Both the position numbers and the translations under genes were made by a program. This document shows positions 1 to 11,690 of a DNA stretch of 64,000 nucleotides, piece after piece. Where the stretch lies: contig JAQFWX010000002.1 of the NCBI GenBank assembly GCA_027605045.1, positions 2,418,001-2,482,000 on the forward strand, given 5' to 3'. The stretch's first letter is position 1. Each line of letters starts with the position of its first letter. Under the pieces are notes generated by a model. The model was not told the DNA's origin. It saw only the letters and a list, made by a program, of their open reading frames with translations, and did not search any database. Source of the DNA: Phallus indusiatus. Taxonomy: Eukaryota; Basidiomycota; Agaricomycetes; Phallales; Phallaceae.

Positions 1-789
1 AAACCTTTGACGCTAAGGGTATATGAATTTTTTTTGACAACACGATCAAGTCATACGGCGGGATTCCTACCACGACATCAATTCGCTCCGAAACGTCCGC
101 TCGGAAGGGTGATAGGTACATCGCATCCACACTGACAGTGATGGGAATAATGATGGCAATATTTTTACATTCCTGCACACCATAAACTCCTTCAGCCGAG
201 TACGCTTCTCAAATCTTCTGAGCCTTCTAACGAACGCCACAATACGGAGATCTAGAAAATATCCCACCAGAATGAAGCTATACACACACCTGACTGAATA
301 TTGTGTGGCATTTGTTCAGATCTTATTTCCCTGGAAACAAGGAGTGCGAAAAGCGGTCCCTTTTATATATATGACGAATGTATTCGCTAGTTATATAATA
401 AATATGAATACGCGGCTTTTCAAATTAACTGCCAAAGATATATTGCCATCAATTGTTTAAATTGCTATTCAAATATTCAGGACTCGTCTCTTAGGTTTAA
501 ATTTTTGATTTTGAGCATAATAATACATATATATATTTCAAACGACGAAATATATTTGAATGCATAAAAGCTCGACCTTCTTGACTCGGCCGTTGCCGTG
601 TTCCCTGGTTCTTTGAGGATCTAATCTATCTCAAAAATATTCTATCAACGAGCTTCTCGAAAAAGTATTGGAGTACCAAAATCAGTACACGTGATTCTCT
701 CGAATTTATTAAGGAAGAAGATACGGGCTGAGAACTACCGCTCCTTCTACTTCAAACCTCTCTCAGCACTCCAATTTACTCAAAGAATT
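1..789. other. Left-edge intergenic region and type A promoter
   Basis: No gene is convincingly recognised here. A 72-codon open frame on the - strand (67-285) has a hydrophobic, arginine-rich start and could be the tail of an exon of a gene lying to the left, but no domain is recognisable. A TATA-like TGCATAAAAG lies at about 561-570, upstream of the first DUF6533-type gene. The in-frame upstream codon at 691 is GTG, so the first usable ATG of that gene is at 790. Confidence 0.4.
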
Positions 790-2252
790 ATGAACCATAC
801 GGCAATGTATGATGGCAGTGGGTCGCTGGGAATTCCAGCACACAACTTCCCCACTGTGGTGCAGGACCTTTACGCTGTAAACTATAACATCGGTAATAGT
901 AGCTCAGATGCGACTAGAATAAAATTGAGCTCATAGAATCGAAGCTGCCTCGTCTGCACTTTTATTTTGGGATATTTTATTGACGTTTGGTAGAGAGGTG
1001 TTATTCGTTTCGTTCTCGAGTTTTACTTGATACTGATCTTACTTTCAGGTGGAATACATTTGGAAGTTAGTCCATCTCATCTAAATATTCTATCCCAATT
1101 TCAACGACGTTCTAGATCCAAGTTTTCTTTCATCGCCGGCTTGTTTGGAATCATTCGCCTTCTCGCGGTGGTGTCGCAAGTGTATGTTTTTACAATTCAT
1201 TAAGTAGGGATATGTCCTTTACAAACGTGAAATTATTTATAGGTTAAATATTGCTTATAATATCAAGGCAGTATCTGTTACAGATTCCTTTTGCAAAGGG
1301 TTCGCATGGTTTCAATACGTTCTTGGGCTGATCATGTGTACATGCGTCGACACATTGTTGATTCTTCGCGGTATGTAACACATTTTGATCTATCAACATA
1401 ATACATTGCTTATGTGGAGAACATAAATAGTGTATGCATTTTATGACCGAAACAGAAAAATACTCATCTCTCTCTGTGTTTGTGAAGCCATGGCGTTTGT
1501 AGCTGCATTTTGCATGCTCGTGAAGGCGGTGCCTCAAATTCAAATATTTCCTAACCCCATTTCCCACCAATTGGACACTGGGAGTTGTATAGCACCAAGG
1601 GTTACAAAACTTTCATCAGAAACTTGGTAAGAATTCTTCGTCTTCTGATTATATAACATTATATTCTGCTTCCAGGATTCCTATTCTTTGCGTACAGACC
1701 ATTCTTTTCGGTCTGGCTGTAGGGCGGTTCCTTTATCTTCAATGGAAGTGCCCGGTATTGTCTGGCACGCTTTATTACACCTTTGTACGAGATGGGATTT
1801 GGTCTTTCTTCGTGTTATTTGGTACGCTTTGGCTACCACTGTATATGAAGCTTGCTCAATTGAAGCATTTTTAGTTATTTACCTGTTAGGTATAATTGGC
1901 GACGGCCTGCATTCTATATTGGGTTTAGTTACTTTTCAGTGAGAATGTCTTGGATTGATTGTACGTTCTTTTACTTAATTCTTACACATTCTAGTTGGTG
2001 TTATCCGCTCATTGGAATCTGTGTAAGTCCGCCCTTCAAATGGCTTGTCGGATAATAATCAATTTCAACCCGAATTAGACATCTCGTCTGATCCTTAACT
2101 TGCGCTCCGCAAATAGCTCGAGCCAGAGCTATTCGCTTGACGTTTCACGCACAAACACTAAACTAAATTTTACGGGAGTTGCAATGGGAACTTATGACCG
2201 TACGACTGGTGCATATAATCACAGTATGCAAGATCCCCTCGAAGACACTTAG
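790..2252 (+). CDS. DUF6533-type multi-pass membrane protein, type A copy 1
   Basis: Ten exons join in phase to about 324 codons: 790-892, 945-997, 1049-1065, 1116-1181, 1243-1370, 1431-1626, 1676-1821, 1875-1938, 1995-2022, 2079-2252; all introns are GT-AG. Exon 2 carries the hallmark ASSALLFWDILLTFGRE, and the 17-nt exon 3 adds V-E-Y-I-W-K. This matches the fungal DUF6533 pattern (F/YD-x-LLT-x-x-x-EV-x-x-[IV]W) in my memory of the family. About seven hydrophobic segments follow (exons 4 to 9), including the blocks W-F-Q-Y-V-L-G-L-I-M and Y-A-F-Y-D-R-N. The polar C-tail starts TSRLILNLRSA. It is probably an integral membrane protein with a cytosolic tail; ligand and function are unknown. Its 3' end faces the 3' end of the type B gene at 2369. 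Gene reality is very secure, family name fairly secure. Confidence 0.88.
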
Positions 2253-2368
2253 AAGAATATTTGACCAGGTTCGCCAAAATCCGCTGGGGCGAGCACCGGC
2301 AATTCAGGCGTAATTTTGATCGAATTCACTAATCAGTGGGATCCGTACATATGTATATGTAGAAAGTT

Positions 2369-4273
2369 TTACAATGCTTGTAGGACATACGTTTCATCCA
2401 TCGTATTATTCAAATTTTGGAATACAACGATTCCGTTGGTATCCTCAGCGTCGTGAACAAAATTATCTGAGAGGTCGTGAAAACTCAAAAGAAAGCGACA
2501 TCCCTTGATAATCGACATATCAGGAAAAGGTCATTGTATCCATCAAGTTAAGATGAGCAGCACGTACACAAATTGAGTAGGCGACAATTCCAAGTCTACA
2601 AGTATTTGTCAACAGCAAGATTCTGCTACAAGCAAATGCGCATGAACTTACGGCACAGCAACCGTATTCAAAGCATCATGTATCCTTATCACGAAAGTGG
2701 CATTGATCAATGTTATGACTAAAGCGTCATTAGAATGGGCACATGCAATGGGATGATATTTGATTTTTCTTACGGGTATTGCTGAGAAAATGATATAAAG
2801 TGAGAAAGAATATAAAACGTAATAGATCACTCACACTGCATAGAAGATTGCCCCTTGCCGTAAAATGGCTAGAAGCAACGGATGATATAGGTGCATCGAG
2901 GTGAATCTACCAGAGGTACTCGAGGTTACGGGGCTCAGGTCCTCACGAACTTTGTATATCGAGAACCCCAAAAGAATGGCTACTCATTAAAAAAACGTCG
3001 GTACAATTATATTCCAATAATTTCTATTCTTTCACCTGAGAAGATTAACGCGGGAACCCTGCAAAGATCTCTGCCTCAGATTTCAAAGAATAAGATCAAA
3101 AAAATGGGGCTTGCCATGCTAAAAGGGTAAATGTAAACTTAGGTGTCCTGGGGATATGTATTATACATCCTGGAAGAGAGAGACCAGTCGGAAGGGGTGC
3201 GAAAGGCACTACCTTCCCGGCCTTGACACCGGCGTAGAAAAAACACTGAGATTTGAATTGAGTGACAAGAGAACGATGGGTTAAAGGAAGAAAATATCTT
3301 TACCCCTAGTTCAACTGAACAAATGAGAAAAAATTGTTGCAGCGCAAAGTATAGCTACTCACCCAAGAACAGTGTCGATATGAAGAACAGGACTGTGCAA
3401 CGAGATTATGAGTAAACCGCGTACGTTAGATGAGTTTATACGAGCACCTTTTCTCCGGCCGCCATATAACGCATTGATCCTCAAAATCAGGAGCATATTG
3501 ACCAAAGCCTCTTCGATTGGAAGGCCGGCGCTGCGAGTTTTGATAAGAAATAAATTCGGCGTTAATGAAATCTGATATAAATAACCTAGTATACCAATCA
3601 GTGTAGATTTGACAGCTGTATATAATTATGTTCAGCTCCACAAGCATTTTCCAAAATGGAAAGTTTATTGCCTCTGCCATACAGTACGTTAGAGGTTGCA
3701 GTCGACAGAAAGAGTATCATCATAATAAGCTCACTTTAAGGGACGAATCTACCCCGAGAGACACTACAATAACATTGCATAAACCATCGGTGAGACATTT
3801 TACATCGAAAAGAATTATGATTCTACCTTTGACCATCACCCTATTCGAGCATCAAGAAAGCGCAACACCTATAACTATGAGCATGACTTACACGAGACAT
3901 ATTATAGCATAATAGCGACAGATGATATACAAAACTTTGCGAAGCGAAACACCTTCTCTGGAAGTTTGGATACGAATGAGCCCAGGACTGTCTTGAAGAG
4001 AGTATATACTTACGTCCCCCACAGAAACTTGATCTGTAAGAATGAATGAGCTGTCCGCAAGAGTTACATTGACGGTGAAACGAACATACTTCTTTGGGCA
4101 TTGTCAAAATAGTATCGTATACTATGACAGTCAGGAGAGACACTCATTAATGGTATGAGTGTAGAAGACGGCTATGTACAACAAAACACTTTACCTAAAA
4201 TGTAATTTAAAGAGAACACCGACTTCACGTTGCTTAACAAAACTTCTACCACATCTGCGGAATTGTCCGACAT
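2369..4273 (-). CDS. DUF6533-type membrane protein, type B copy 1
   Basis: Starts at 4273 with M-S-D-N-S-A-D. Exon 1 ends in phase 1, and the next exon gives VSLLTVIVYDTILTMPKEV, the DUF6533 hallmark in a form distinct from type A. Further exons encode GVSLRKVLYIICRYYAIICL (near 3910-3960), LVNMLLILRINALYGG (near 3450-3520, the conserved L-R-x-x-ALY-G block) and a G-C-I-I-H segment followed by F-T-F-T-L-L-A-W (near 3110-3240). A 23-nt microexon follows at 3036-3058 (VPALIFS). Next come an FSIYKVREDL exon (near 2830-2960) and a tail ending at 2369. One donor (after 'AW', near 3115) must be GC rather than GT, where copy 2 has GT. Multi-pass membrane protein of unknown role. The exon chain is reconstructed by eye, so minor boundaries may be off. 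Confidence 0.75.
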
Positions 4274-5119
4274 TCAGGATAACGCTCTCGTTCACCAGTC
4301 CAATTTTTGAATCCTCAGCCAGGCGACTTGATCTTGGGCGAGTAAGCTATGGCTGCAAGAGCCTTCAGCACGAAATTGTTTTGTACCGACGCCCCCTCCT
4401 CCTTGAATCTTTTATGAGCGTGCATTTGTTTGTAAAATGAAAAAAATGTAAAGTACCTATGACCCTCTGATAACCTGTGTGCAAGGGCGGATGGTCAATG
4501 TCAACCAACAACGCTCAACTGTGACCGAGTTGACATAGCACGGTATCTTTTGGCCGGCCCATAGAAATCTAGAGATTTGCCTAAATTTTGTTTGACGAAA
4601 GTTTTCATCAGGGATATACTCATACGCACATAATTATGATGCTCTCCAGCTGAATGGATGGTTATTATTCACTGCTTCGTCCGAATCTCATACTCTGGAA
4701 CGAACTGTGGAACATACACTGAGTCAGTCAAAACGTGGTCAGAACATCTCCGCGGCGCGCGGCTGCCGGAGCAGGCCGGGGCCCGGCAGAAAGCACGAAC
4801 TCATCACGTGCGCGTCACGCGTCACATAATCACGTGTAGCCAACAAACGCCGAGCTAGCTCCACTTCGTGAGGCTCTCACAATACTCACATTGAGTCATT
4901 GATTTCGCGTCATAGCTTAATCCTACTTTATGCATTTACCCATTACGCTGGTGTAATGATCTTTCGTCAAATTCTTTTTCGAAGATCTCAGCGGGACGCT
5001 TCGGCGCTTTAGGTTGTGGCAGATAATATGATAATGATCATTCACATCGGGGGTGAGCGGAATCTTGTAGCTTTCTTTTTCACCATTTTCAGGTATGGTC
5101 CCGTATGGATGGTTGTATA
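4274..5119. promoter_or_regulatory. Upstream region of type B copy 1, GC-rich patch with CACGTG/ACGCGT
   Basis: This spacer separates the two type B genes. At about 4745-4845 there is a sharply GC-rich patch in otherwise AT-rich DNA. It contains two CACGTG palindromes and one ACGCGT (GTCACGCGTCAC), known in fungi as bHLH and MBF/Swi6-type binding motifs respectively. It lies about 470-570 bp upstream of the start at 4273. Regulatory meaning is inferred. No coding sequence was found. Confidence 0.35.
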
Positions 5120-7025
5120 TTACAATGTATCCAACATATGAGCTTCATTGGGAGAATTATTTATCTGAAAATTATGGAAAGCGATATCTTCATCGGTGAA
5201 CACAATATTATGAGACTCGGGTATGTTATTTGTTATATCATGAAAACTCAAAAGGAAGTGACATCCCTTGAGACTTATTGATTAAGACATGCGGTGATAG
5301 ATAAATGGCAATTTACACGTACGCAAAGTGAGTAGGTGACAATTCCGAGTCTTACATAAAGTAATCATCAACGCATTGGTTGTGGATATATAAAAATAAA
5401 CTCACGGAACTGCTATGGTCTTCCAAAGTTCATGAATTCGGATAGCGAAAACAGCGTTCAGCAGTGTAGTAGCTTCATACATACGCTCGTGAGGACTGGC
5501 ATGTTTCTATTCGAAAAATTCTTACCGGTATTTCTAAAAGGAATGTATATCAAGTAGCACTACTCAAGAACAAATCACTCACACTACGTAAAAAAGTACC
5601 CCTTGTTGAAAAATAGCCAGAAGCAAAGGGTGATGGAGGTTCAATGCGGCAAATCTCCAAGAAGTTGAGGTTACCGAAAGGGCCAAGTCCTCGCGAACCT
5701 TGTATACTGAAAATCCCAAGAGGATAGCTATAAAGTTGAGGAAACTGATTCATTACACCGTTCAAAAAAATTTCTCTTTACCTGAAAAAACGAGCGCCGG
5801 AATCCTATAAAGATAGTTGCACTAAGTCGTTACATAAAAAAGCTTTTATAAATCCTACCATGCCAAAAGGGTGAACGTAAACGTAGGGTCCGCAGTAACA
5901 TATATTAAGCATCCCTGGAGGGAAAGCTTGCTCGGAAGAGACGCAAGTGGTACTACTTGTCCAGTTCTGGCCCCAGAGTAGAAAAAAAACTGGAAGAACG
6001 ATGCATAAATCGTAATAAGCAGCGGGTGATAAACCATATAAATACCACCAGCTCAACTAAATATAGGAGGAAATCAGTCATTGCTGTATGGCCTAGGTAG
6101 AATACTCACTCGTATATAATGTCGAGAGAAAGAAAAGGACTATCAACAATCTCTAGATGATGATTCATAAGGATGATATAATTTCGTACTTTTTTTCTGA
6201 CCCCCATATAATGCATTGGTTCTCAAAACTAACAGCAAATTGACCACAGCCTCTTGAACTTGAAGCCCAGAACTACGGATAATTTTGAGTGGTTGGCGGA
6301 GTTATAGATAAGACCACGTATAAAGGACTCGCCTGGTAAACCAATCGATATAGATGCGACAGCTATATACATATTTATGTAGGCTCCTAGAAAATATATA
6401 TGAAACACTTGCCTCTTCATTTGGTAAATAATATTAGAACAAAAAAAGTAAAAATCAGATAAAGCTCACTGCAATTGATAAATTTCGATCGAGAGACACT
6501 AAAAACAAAGAGAAAGCTTCGTCAACTAGGTCTTTAGAGAAATAGATTTCGATATTACTTCGGAGTATCACCCTGAAACTGTTTTAAACTGGGGTACCGA
6601 GGATTGTATCACGACTACTTACACAAGACTTATCAGGCCGTAATAGCGACTGATAATATACAGGATTTTCCGCAACGAAATTCCTCCTCTAAAAATGTAA
6701 ATGATGATTAGTCCTTGTCGTTTCGTCTCAAAAGAAGTAGTTCAATTACGTTTCCCAGAGAAATCTAATCTACAGAGAAATAAATCAACGAGATACATAC
6801 CATGTGTCTGTATCAAACTTATATGAGATCCACTCACCTCTTGAGGCATTGTCAAGATAGTATCGTACACCATAACAGTAAGAAGAGAAACTCATTGACT
6901 CCGTAAGTAACCGGTAGTACAGAAGACGATGATCTGTGCGGAAACCTCTTACCTGATATATAATTGACAGGGCCCGCCACTTTCAAGCTGTCTTTTAATG
7001 CATCAGGGGAAACAGCGTCAGACAT
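5120..7025 (-). CDS. DUF6533-type membrane protein, type B copy 2
   Basis: Paralogue of the gene at 2369-4273, in tandem and same orientation. It begins at 7025 (M-S-D-A-V-S-P-D). Exon 2 (near 6840-6900) gives VSLLTVMVYDTILTMPQE and the next exon (near 6610-6690) GISLRKILYIISRYYGLISL. Then come VNLLLVLRTNALYGGQKK (near 6190-6270) and an exon at about 5860-6040 ending F-T-F-T-L-L-A-W. A 23-nt microexon lies at 5782-5804 (IPALVFS), followed by FSVYKVREDLALSVTSTSW (5590-5720), FAIRIHELWKTIAVP (near 5415-5470) and a tail ending in D-T-L before the stop at 5120. All donors I placed are GT. No frameshift or premature stop was seen, so it looks functional. The protein should have about seven membrane helices; substrate or ligand is unknown. 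Confidence 0.75.
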
Positions 7026-7849
7026 GGTAGGTTCGCTGGATCAAGTTTCTGAAATTGTGAAACTTGAACCAGGTAACTCAGATTTTGAGCTACAAGTAGC
7101 TTCCGTAACACCGGTCTGTTTTTTCGTCTCAATCTTTGCACAGATGTTCGACAACCGCTCCACAGGACCTGAGGATGTTTGCGGTATGAGTTAGTCTTGA
7201 ATCACAGTTCGCCTCCCCTTCCTCCTATTATAAACTTTAGATATTGCAAGTATTGTTCCCAAAGATAAGGAAAGATTGACCTTAGCGCAACTTTTTCGCG
7301 GTGCAGAGTTGATGGTACTACGCCAGTTGTGACCTCCAGCGTTGCAGATCTCCACGGCGTATTTTGGCCGAAACTGGCGTTATAATTTTCTCGTTCGTTC
7401 AAAAGTGTTTTGGAGCGAGAAATTTGGTCAGGCAAATGACGCTAGGTGTCAGGAATGGAGAAGAATTTTACGAGACCCCACCAGGTTCCGAGACTGTACC
7501 CAGCCTGAGTTGTGTGTCTGATGTCACTCAGTTTTGCGTTGGCTCGTTTTGGATATCATCCACTTCTGCTCGTCCTTTTTGTTTCTAGGGCTTATTTGCT
7601 TCCGTGCGTTATAAATTATCGATACGCTCTAACGCAAAAAGCCTGAGAGAAGGAGCGCAAGACGGTATAGGGGAGAGCTTGAACGTCATGCGATCATTGA
7701 AGTTTTTGACCAATTAATGAATGTTAACCGTGAAGTTCTCAATTCCCTCAAACATGTGTATAAATAAAATTTAGCCTGTAAAGAAAAATAAACTATGGTC
7801 CCTTTTGCACGTATCCGTTTCCTGTCTGTCTTTTCCCGGCGTATACCAA
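7026..7849. other. Intergenic, nothing recognised
   Basis: The stretch between the type B copy 2 start and the glycosyltransferase stop holds only short overlapping open frames on both strands, without family resemblance or a plausible exon chain. I see no repeat or RNA gene here. Confidence 0.4.
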
Positions 7850-9986
7850 CTACTCACGGAAATTCTCCCTGACGAACCTCAAGAAGTCCTCTTTAGATGA
7901 TCCCCCGTCCTCCCATAATGAATTTCTCTTGTCACTCAATAACTTCATCTTCTTTCGTTTCTCTTCACCATCTGATCCGAATGCTTTCCCAATGACATCA
8001 CGTATTTCTTTCTCGATCGCCTCTAGTGTTCCTGTAGGATTCACGCCTCGATACGCGGGACGCAAACCCTTTCCAGTACGGACCTCGATCAATTGATAGC
8101 CAATCTCGAGCTTCAAGCTTATCATTGCTGCGCCGACAGGTTGATCGACTGTGATTGGATAAACAATCCTAATTTACCAACTGGATATCAGAAGAGGGTA
8201 GTGATCAAAAGTGAAGCTAGACATACATGGGCACACATGCAGATATCGCTTCTGAGCAGCCATTTTGACCGCCATGAGTCAAGAAGCATCCAGTGGCCTA
8301 ATAGTATTTAACTGAATGCACTGGAGCTTTGTATCAACAATCTTACTAACCGTATGGGCTAAAACAGCTCTTTGTGGAATCCAGGAAGAAGTGAACACTT
8401 TATCAGATTGTTCAAGCCGTTCAACGACATTAGCAGGGAGTTTTGCGTTGGAAGCAGACGAGTAAACCTATGATGAGAAAGTTTCAAGTTGTGATAATTA
8501 GTGAATACTAATTGGGCGAGAAAGAAACTATTTCCACCATTGGTATGCTCATGTCCAAAATTACTTCTAATATCTTGGAAAACCCAGGACCTTGAGGAGC
8601 AAAAGAAGTACCCGTCGAAACCTTTCAGCCAGCAAAAAAAAAACAAGAATGTTGAAAACAGTAATGAATAAGGATAAAATGACTGCGTACATAAAGCACA
8701 GAATGTTCTCCATATATTCCCTGCATTCTCGACAGAAATGCAGAGACATCGGTGATAGAAACCTCGTGTTCTTTAGGTAATAAGGGACCGACTACGTATA
8801 CTTTCTTTTGCATGCCTGTGAACCACTTCCGGAGGGCCTCGTTGCTTTCAGGTTCGAGAACATCATCGGATGCCGTGAGCACTCCATCGCAAGCAGCTAT
8901 CATTCTATATATGTTAGCAATAATAAGTGCATCAATTGACTTCCAACGGTCTAGACGCACTGAGATGTCGAGTTTCCTGTGTGGACAAGGACAGGGCCAC
9001 CTGCTGACTATTTGGAAGTTCGGAGTAAGTTGCTCAAGAATACAGTACATCTGCCTGAGAAAAATCACGCATACTATTGATTCCCATTCGGTGACGAACT
9101 CATAATCAAACATCTTCGGTAACCCCGGTATGCTGATGACTTCGCCTTTGGAGGGAAAATACATCTATATGGACTTGTCAGCTTCTATTAAAGATGAGTA
9201 AATTATATGGAAGAACTCACTTCTACAGACACTTCTTCGACAGACTTGTTCAGCTGTTCAGCCAAAGCTGGTGCCCTTGTAGCAATACCGCCAAAGTATC
9301 CGCCTAACTCACTTGGCGCAAAACGAAGCATATTTGCGGTCGTTGCGGCAAACCAAGTATATATGGGAATGGTCGTTCCAGAAATAGAGCGTATTATTTC
9401 AAGAATAACATGGGAGAAAACCTGCAGTTTAGTCATGTTACTATCATCTCTGAGAAACGAAGGATGGCGGATTACATCAGTAATGACAACAGTAGGTGGT
9501 TTGATGCCAGGGTAGGTTTCTCCAGTTTGACATACAATATTTGATGATGATAATAAAGGTGTATAGTATTCGCCGAATCTCTGCGCAGCGATAGGCATCA
9601 ATTCTTCTATCTTGACACCTTGACCACCCATTCGAATGACACTTATGAATTTATGGCACATTAATAATGCAGAGACAATGTCGTTAAGAAAAAACCCTAC
9701 CGGATTCTTTTCCGAAGCTCCACGTTCTCTTCGGTGAAGTAATGCTTTAACGCTTTATTTATTTCAGTATGATAATCCCCAAGAGCCAAGACAGTAACAG
9801 CCGTCCTGGGACGCTGTTGGACTAGCTTTACAATAAATACGATCATAGTCGTTAAATGTCCTATTACCATGAAAATATTGAGCACTATGTGGCATGAATT
9901 TTGGCTTGCATCTTACCGTGCGCGGGGAAAGGCGCAATAACCACATGTCCAGTTACACCAACGTCGCCTGTGGAAAGTGATGACAT
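7850..9986 (-). CDS. UDP-glycosyltransferase (GT1-like), eight exons
   Basis: Exons 9986-9917, 9860-9701, 9641-9221, 9164-8691, 8621-8538, 8467-8351, 8297-8227 and 8168-7850 join in phase to about 571 codons. The N-terminal half has HVVIAPFPAHGH, with the acceptor-binding/catalytic-base histidine region split by intron 1. VISIPGLPKMFDYEF follows, then SVLY joined across an intron to V-S-T-G-T-S-F-A-P. The C-terminal nucleotide-sugar site is a PSPG-like box: SSWIPQRAVLAH, then TGCFLTHGGQNGCSE and VDQPVGA. Family enzymes move a sugar from a UDP-sugar to a small hydrophobic acceptor in the cytosol or at membranes. Donor and acceptor cannot be read here. It is divergently placed from an O-methyltransferase pseudogene (10564), suggesting a former metabolite cluster. 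No frameshift remains once introns are placed. Alternative: a sterol glucosyltransferase, less likely because no extra N-terminal domain is seen. Confidence 0.88.
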
Positions 9987-10563
9987 GTCTGAACCTCTGA
10001 CCCAACCTTACATCATTATTCCTTTTATAAGGTCATTTGCTAGCGGTGATCTACACCCGAATCTCACTAATCATCTGTGTGAAATCAGTATCTTTCGGGC
10101 TATATGGCCGAGTAGATAGGCCATCCTAGTCTCAGCTGCCAGGTACCGCGTCTGGACTTTGAAATCAACCTAAAACCAGTGAGATTTATAATTACGTGAA
10201 TATAATAGTATTAGCATAGAAAATTCAGAATATCATAAAGAATATGTCCAAATCTCACAAACATCCATGTTACTTTAACAATGAGAAAACACAGAAATTC
10301 ATTGGATATCCAAAATCGGGAAAAGATCTCGACTGAACTCCTGCCGACGTGCCGGACATTCGGCAAAGGCACCTTCCGCGGCAGTCTCGGCGTCAACAGC
10401 CTTTGAATCTGCCTGCCAACGATCGACTCCGCGGACTACAGCACTGTTAGAAATCGGTACCGGGGTTTGAGGGCGAACTGGCGTCCCATATTAGCCCATA
10501 TTAGGTGTTTCTTCAGCTCTTTTTTTATCACATCATTATCCGAAGTCATCTTCTGATAGCAGA
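9987..10563. promoter_or_regulatory. Shared intergenic region between UGT and O-methyltransferase pseudogene
   Basis: Both flanking genes start outward from this 577-bp gap, so it presumably holds two core promoters. No strong TATA element or repeat was recognised, and the short open frames inside have no family resemblance. Confidence 0.35.
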
Positions 10564-11690
10564 ATGGCGAAAGTCCCTTCTCTCCATCAACTAGTTGATA
10601 TCATCTCTCAATCCGTCGACAAAGTCAAATCTGCCCAACACGGTCTCAAATACCCCGGTCTTGGCGAGCCTTCTAATCCGTCCTCTGAGGTCCTCTGCTG
10701 CAGAAGGCGTGTCAATGATACCTGCTTCTTGACAAGCCGCTACACTGATTGCTGCACGTGCGCAGCTGTTCATATTCCTGCGTTGACTCTACGATATCTG
10801 TCGCGGCGTAACTAGATTTTTACTAGCGGGCGCTTTTGCTTGCAGTTTGATGTTAGTTCCGAGCGTGATTGGGAACCTTTGGAACCAAAATCTGTCGTAG
10901 ATGTTGGTGGTGGAATGGGCCATATTTCTTACCAGGTCGCTCTCGTGTCATAGAAGAGGCTAAGAATGTAAAGGTCCGAAACTCCGTTCGCACATGCAGC
11001 GCCTTAGAACACTAATTTGTGGGGAAAGTTTTGCAAACAGAATATGCCTTCTGCTCTGGAAAATGGAAAGGTTACCTTACAAAGTACGGCAGCAACGCGA
11101 ATATCACCACCATATACCAATGAGTTTACATACCTTCTTTAGAACACGACTTCTTCACTCCCCAGCCCAGAGCCGATGTTCCAGTTTTCTTCCGCCGTAT
11201 GGTTTTGCACGATCATCCAACCAATAGAGCCTCGTTGATTCTTAAGTGTCTGCGGGCTGCGGGTGGCCCACAAACGAAATTACTTCTAGTGGAGTAGGGC
11301 AGTACGAACCGATTCAAAGTGAACGAGTTGAATGGTGATAACCGAAACTTCGCAGGTCCCATATAATTGTCGTGGATATTCATTCAAACCAGAACTTAGC
11401 CAGAAGCTACACATCGAACCTCAAGAACGTTGACCTTTGTTAGCTAACACATGCAAGGCTAAAACAATCTCCTACATTGGTGATCTCCATGCGAGTATTC
11501 TAAAACATCCGGGATCAAGCGCAGACTGGTGTATATCAAAAGATGTTTGTGGGTATATTCGGTGAAGAACGGACGCTTGGAATATTCAACCAGCTTCTTA
11601 AAACCACGCCGGGATGGGAGATAAAAGATGTCTCTTTATTCCTGGAGCCAAATTCTTGCTATTCCTGCACCAATAGCAGTTATGTAACGC
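10564..11690 (+). pseudogene. O-methyltransferase (plant COMT-like class) pseudogene
   Basis: The start at 10564 gives an open N-terminal segment (M-A-K-V-P-S-L-H-Q-L) ending in GLGEP. After a frame change comes AATLIAARAQL (near 10740-10770), the dimerisation/winged-helix part of fungal O-methyltransferases. Near 10880-10950 lies PKSVVDVGGGMGH, the S-adenosylmethionine-binding loop, followed by an in-frame stop. Near 11140-11270 lies HDFFTPQPRADVPVFFRR followed by M-V-L-H-D-H, the catalytic region with the conserved L-H-D, also ending in a stop. Near 11560-11640 lies ERTLGIFNQLLKTTPGWEI, the family's C-terminal block. These are in the right order but in different frames with several stops that introns cannot remove. 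The family methylates hydroxyls of small aromatic or polyketide compounds. This copy is almost certainly dead. Confidence 0.82.

Noticed and set aside
8359..8750. Apparent frameshift region in the glycosyltransferase suggesting a pseudogene
   Set aside because: Placing introns 8690-8622, 8537-8468 and 8350-8298 restores one frame with the expected motifs, so the gene is called intact.
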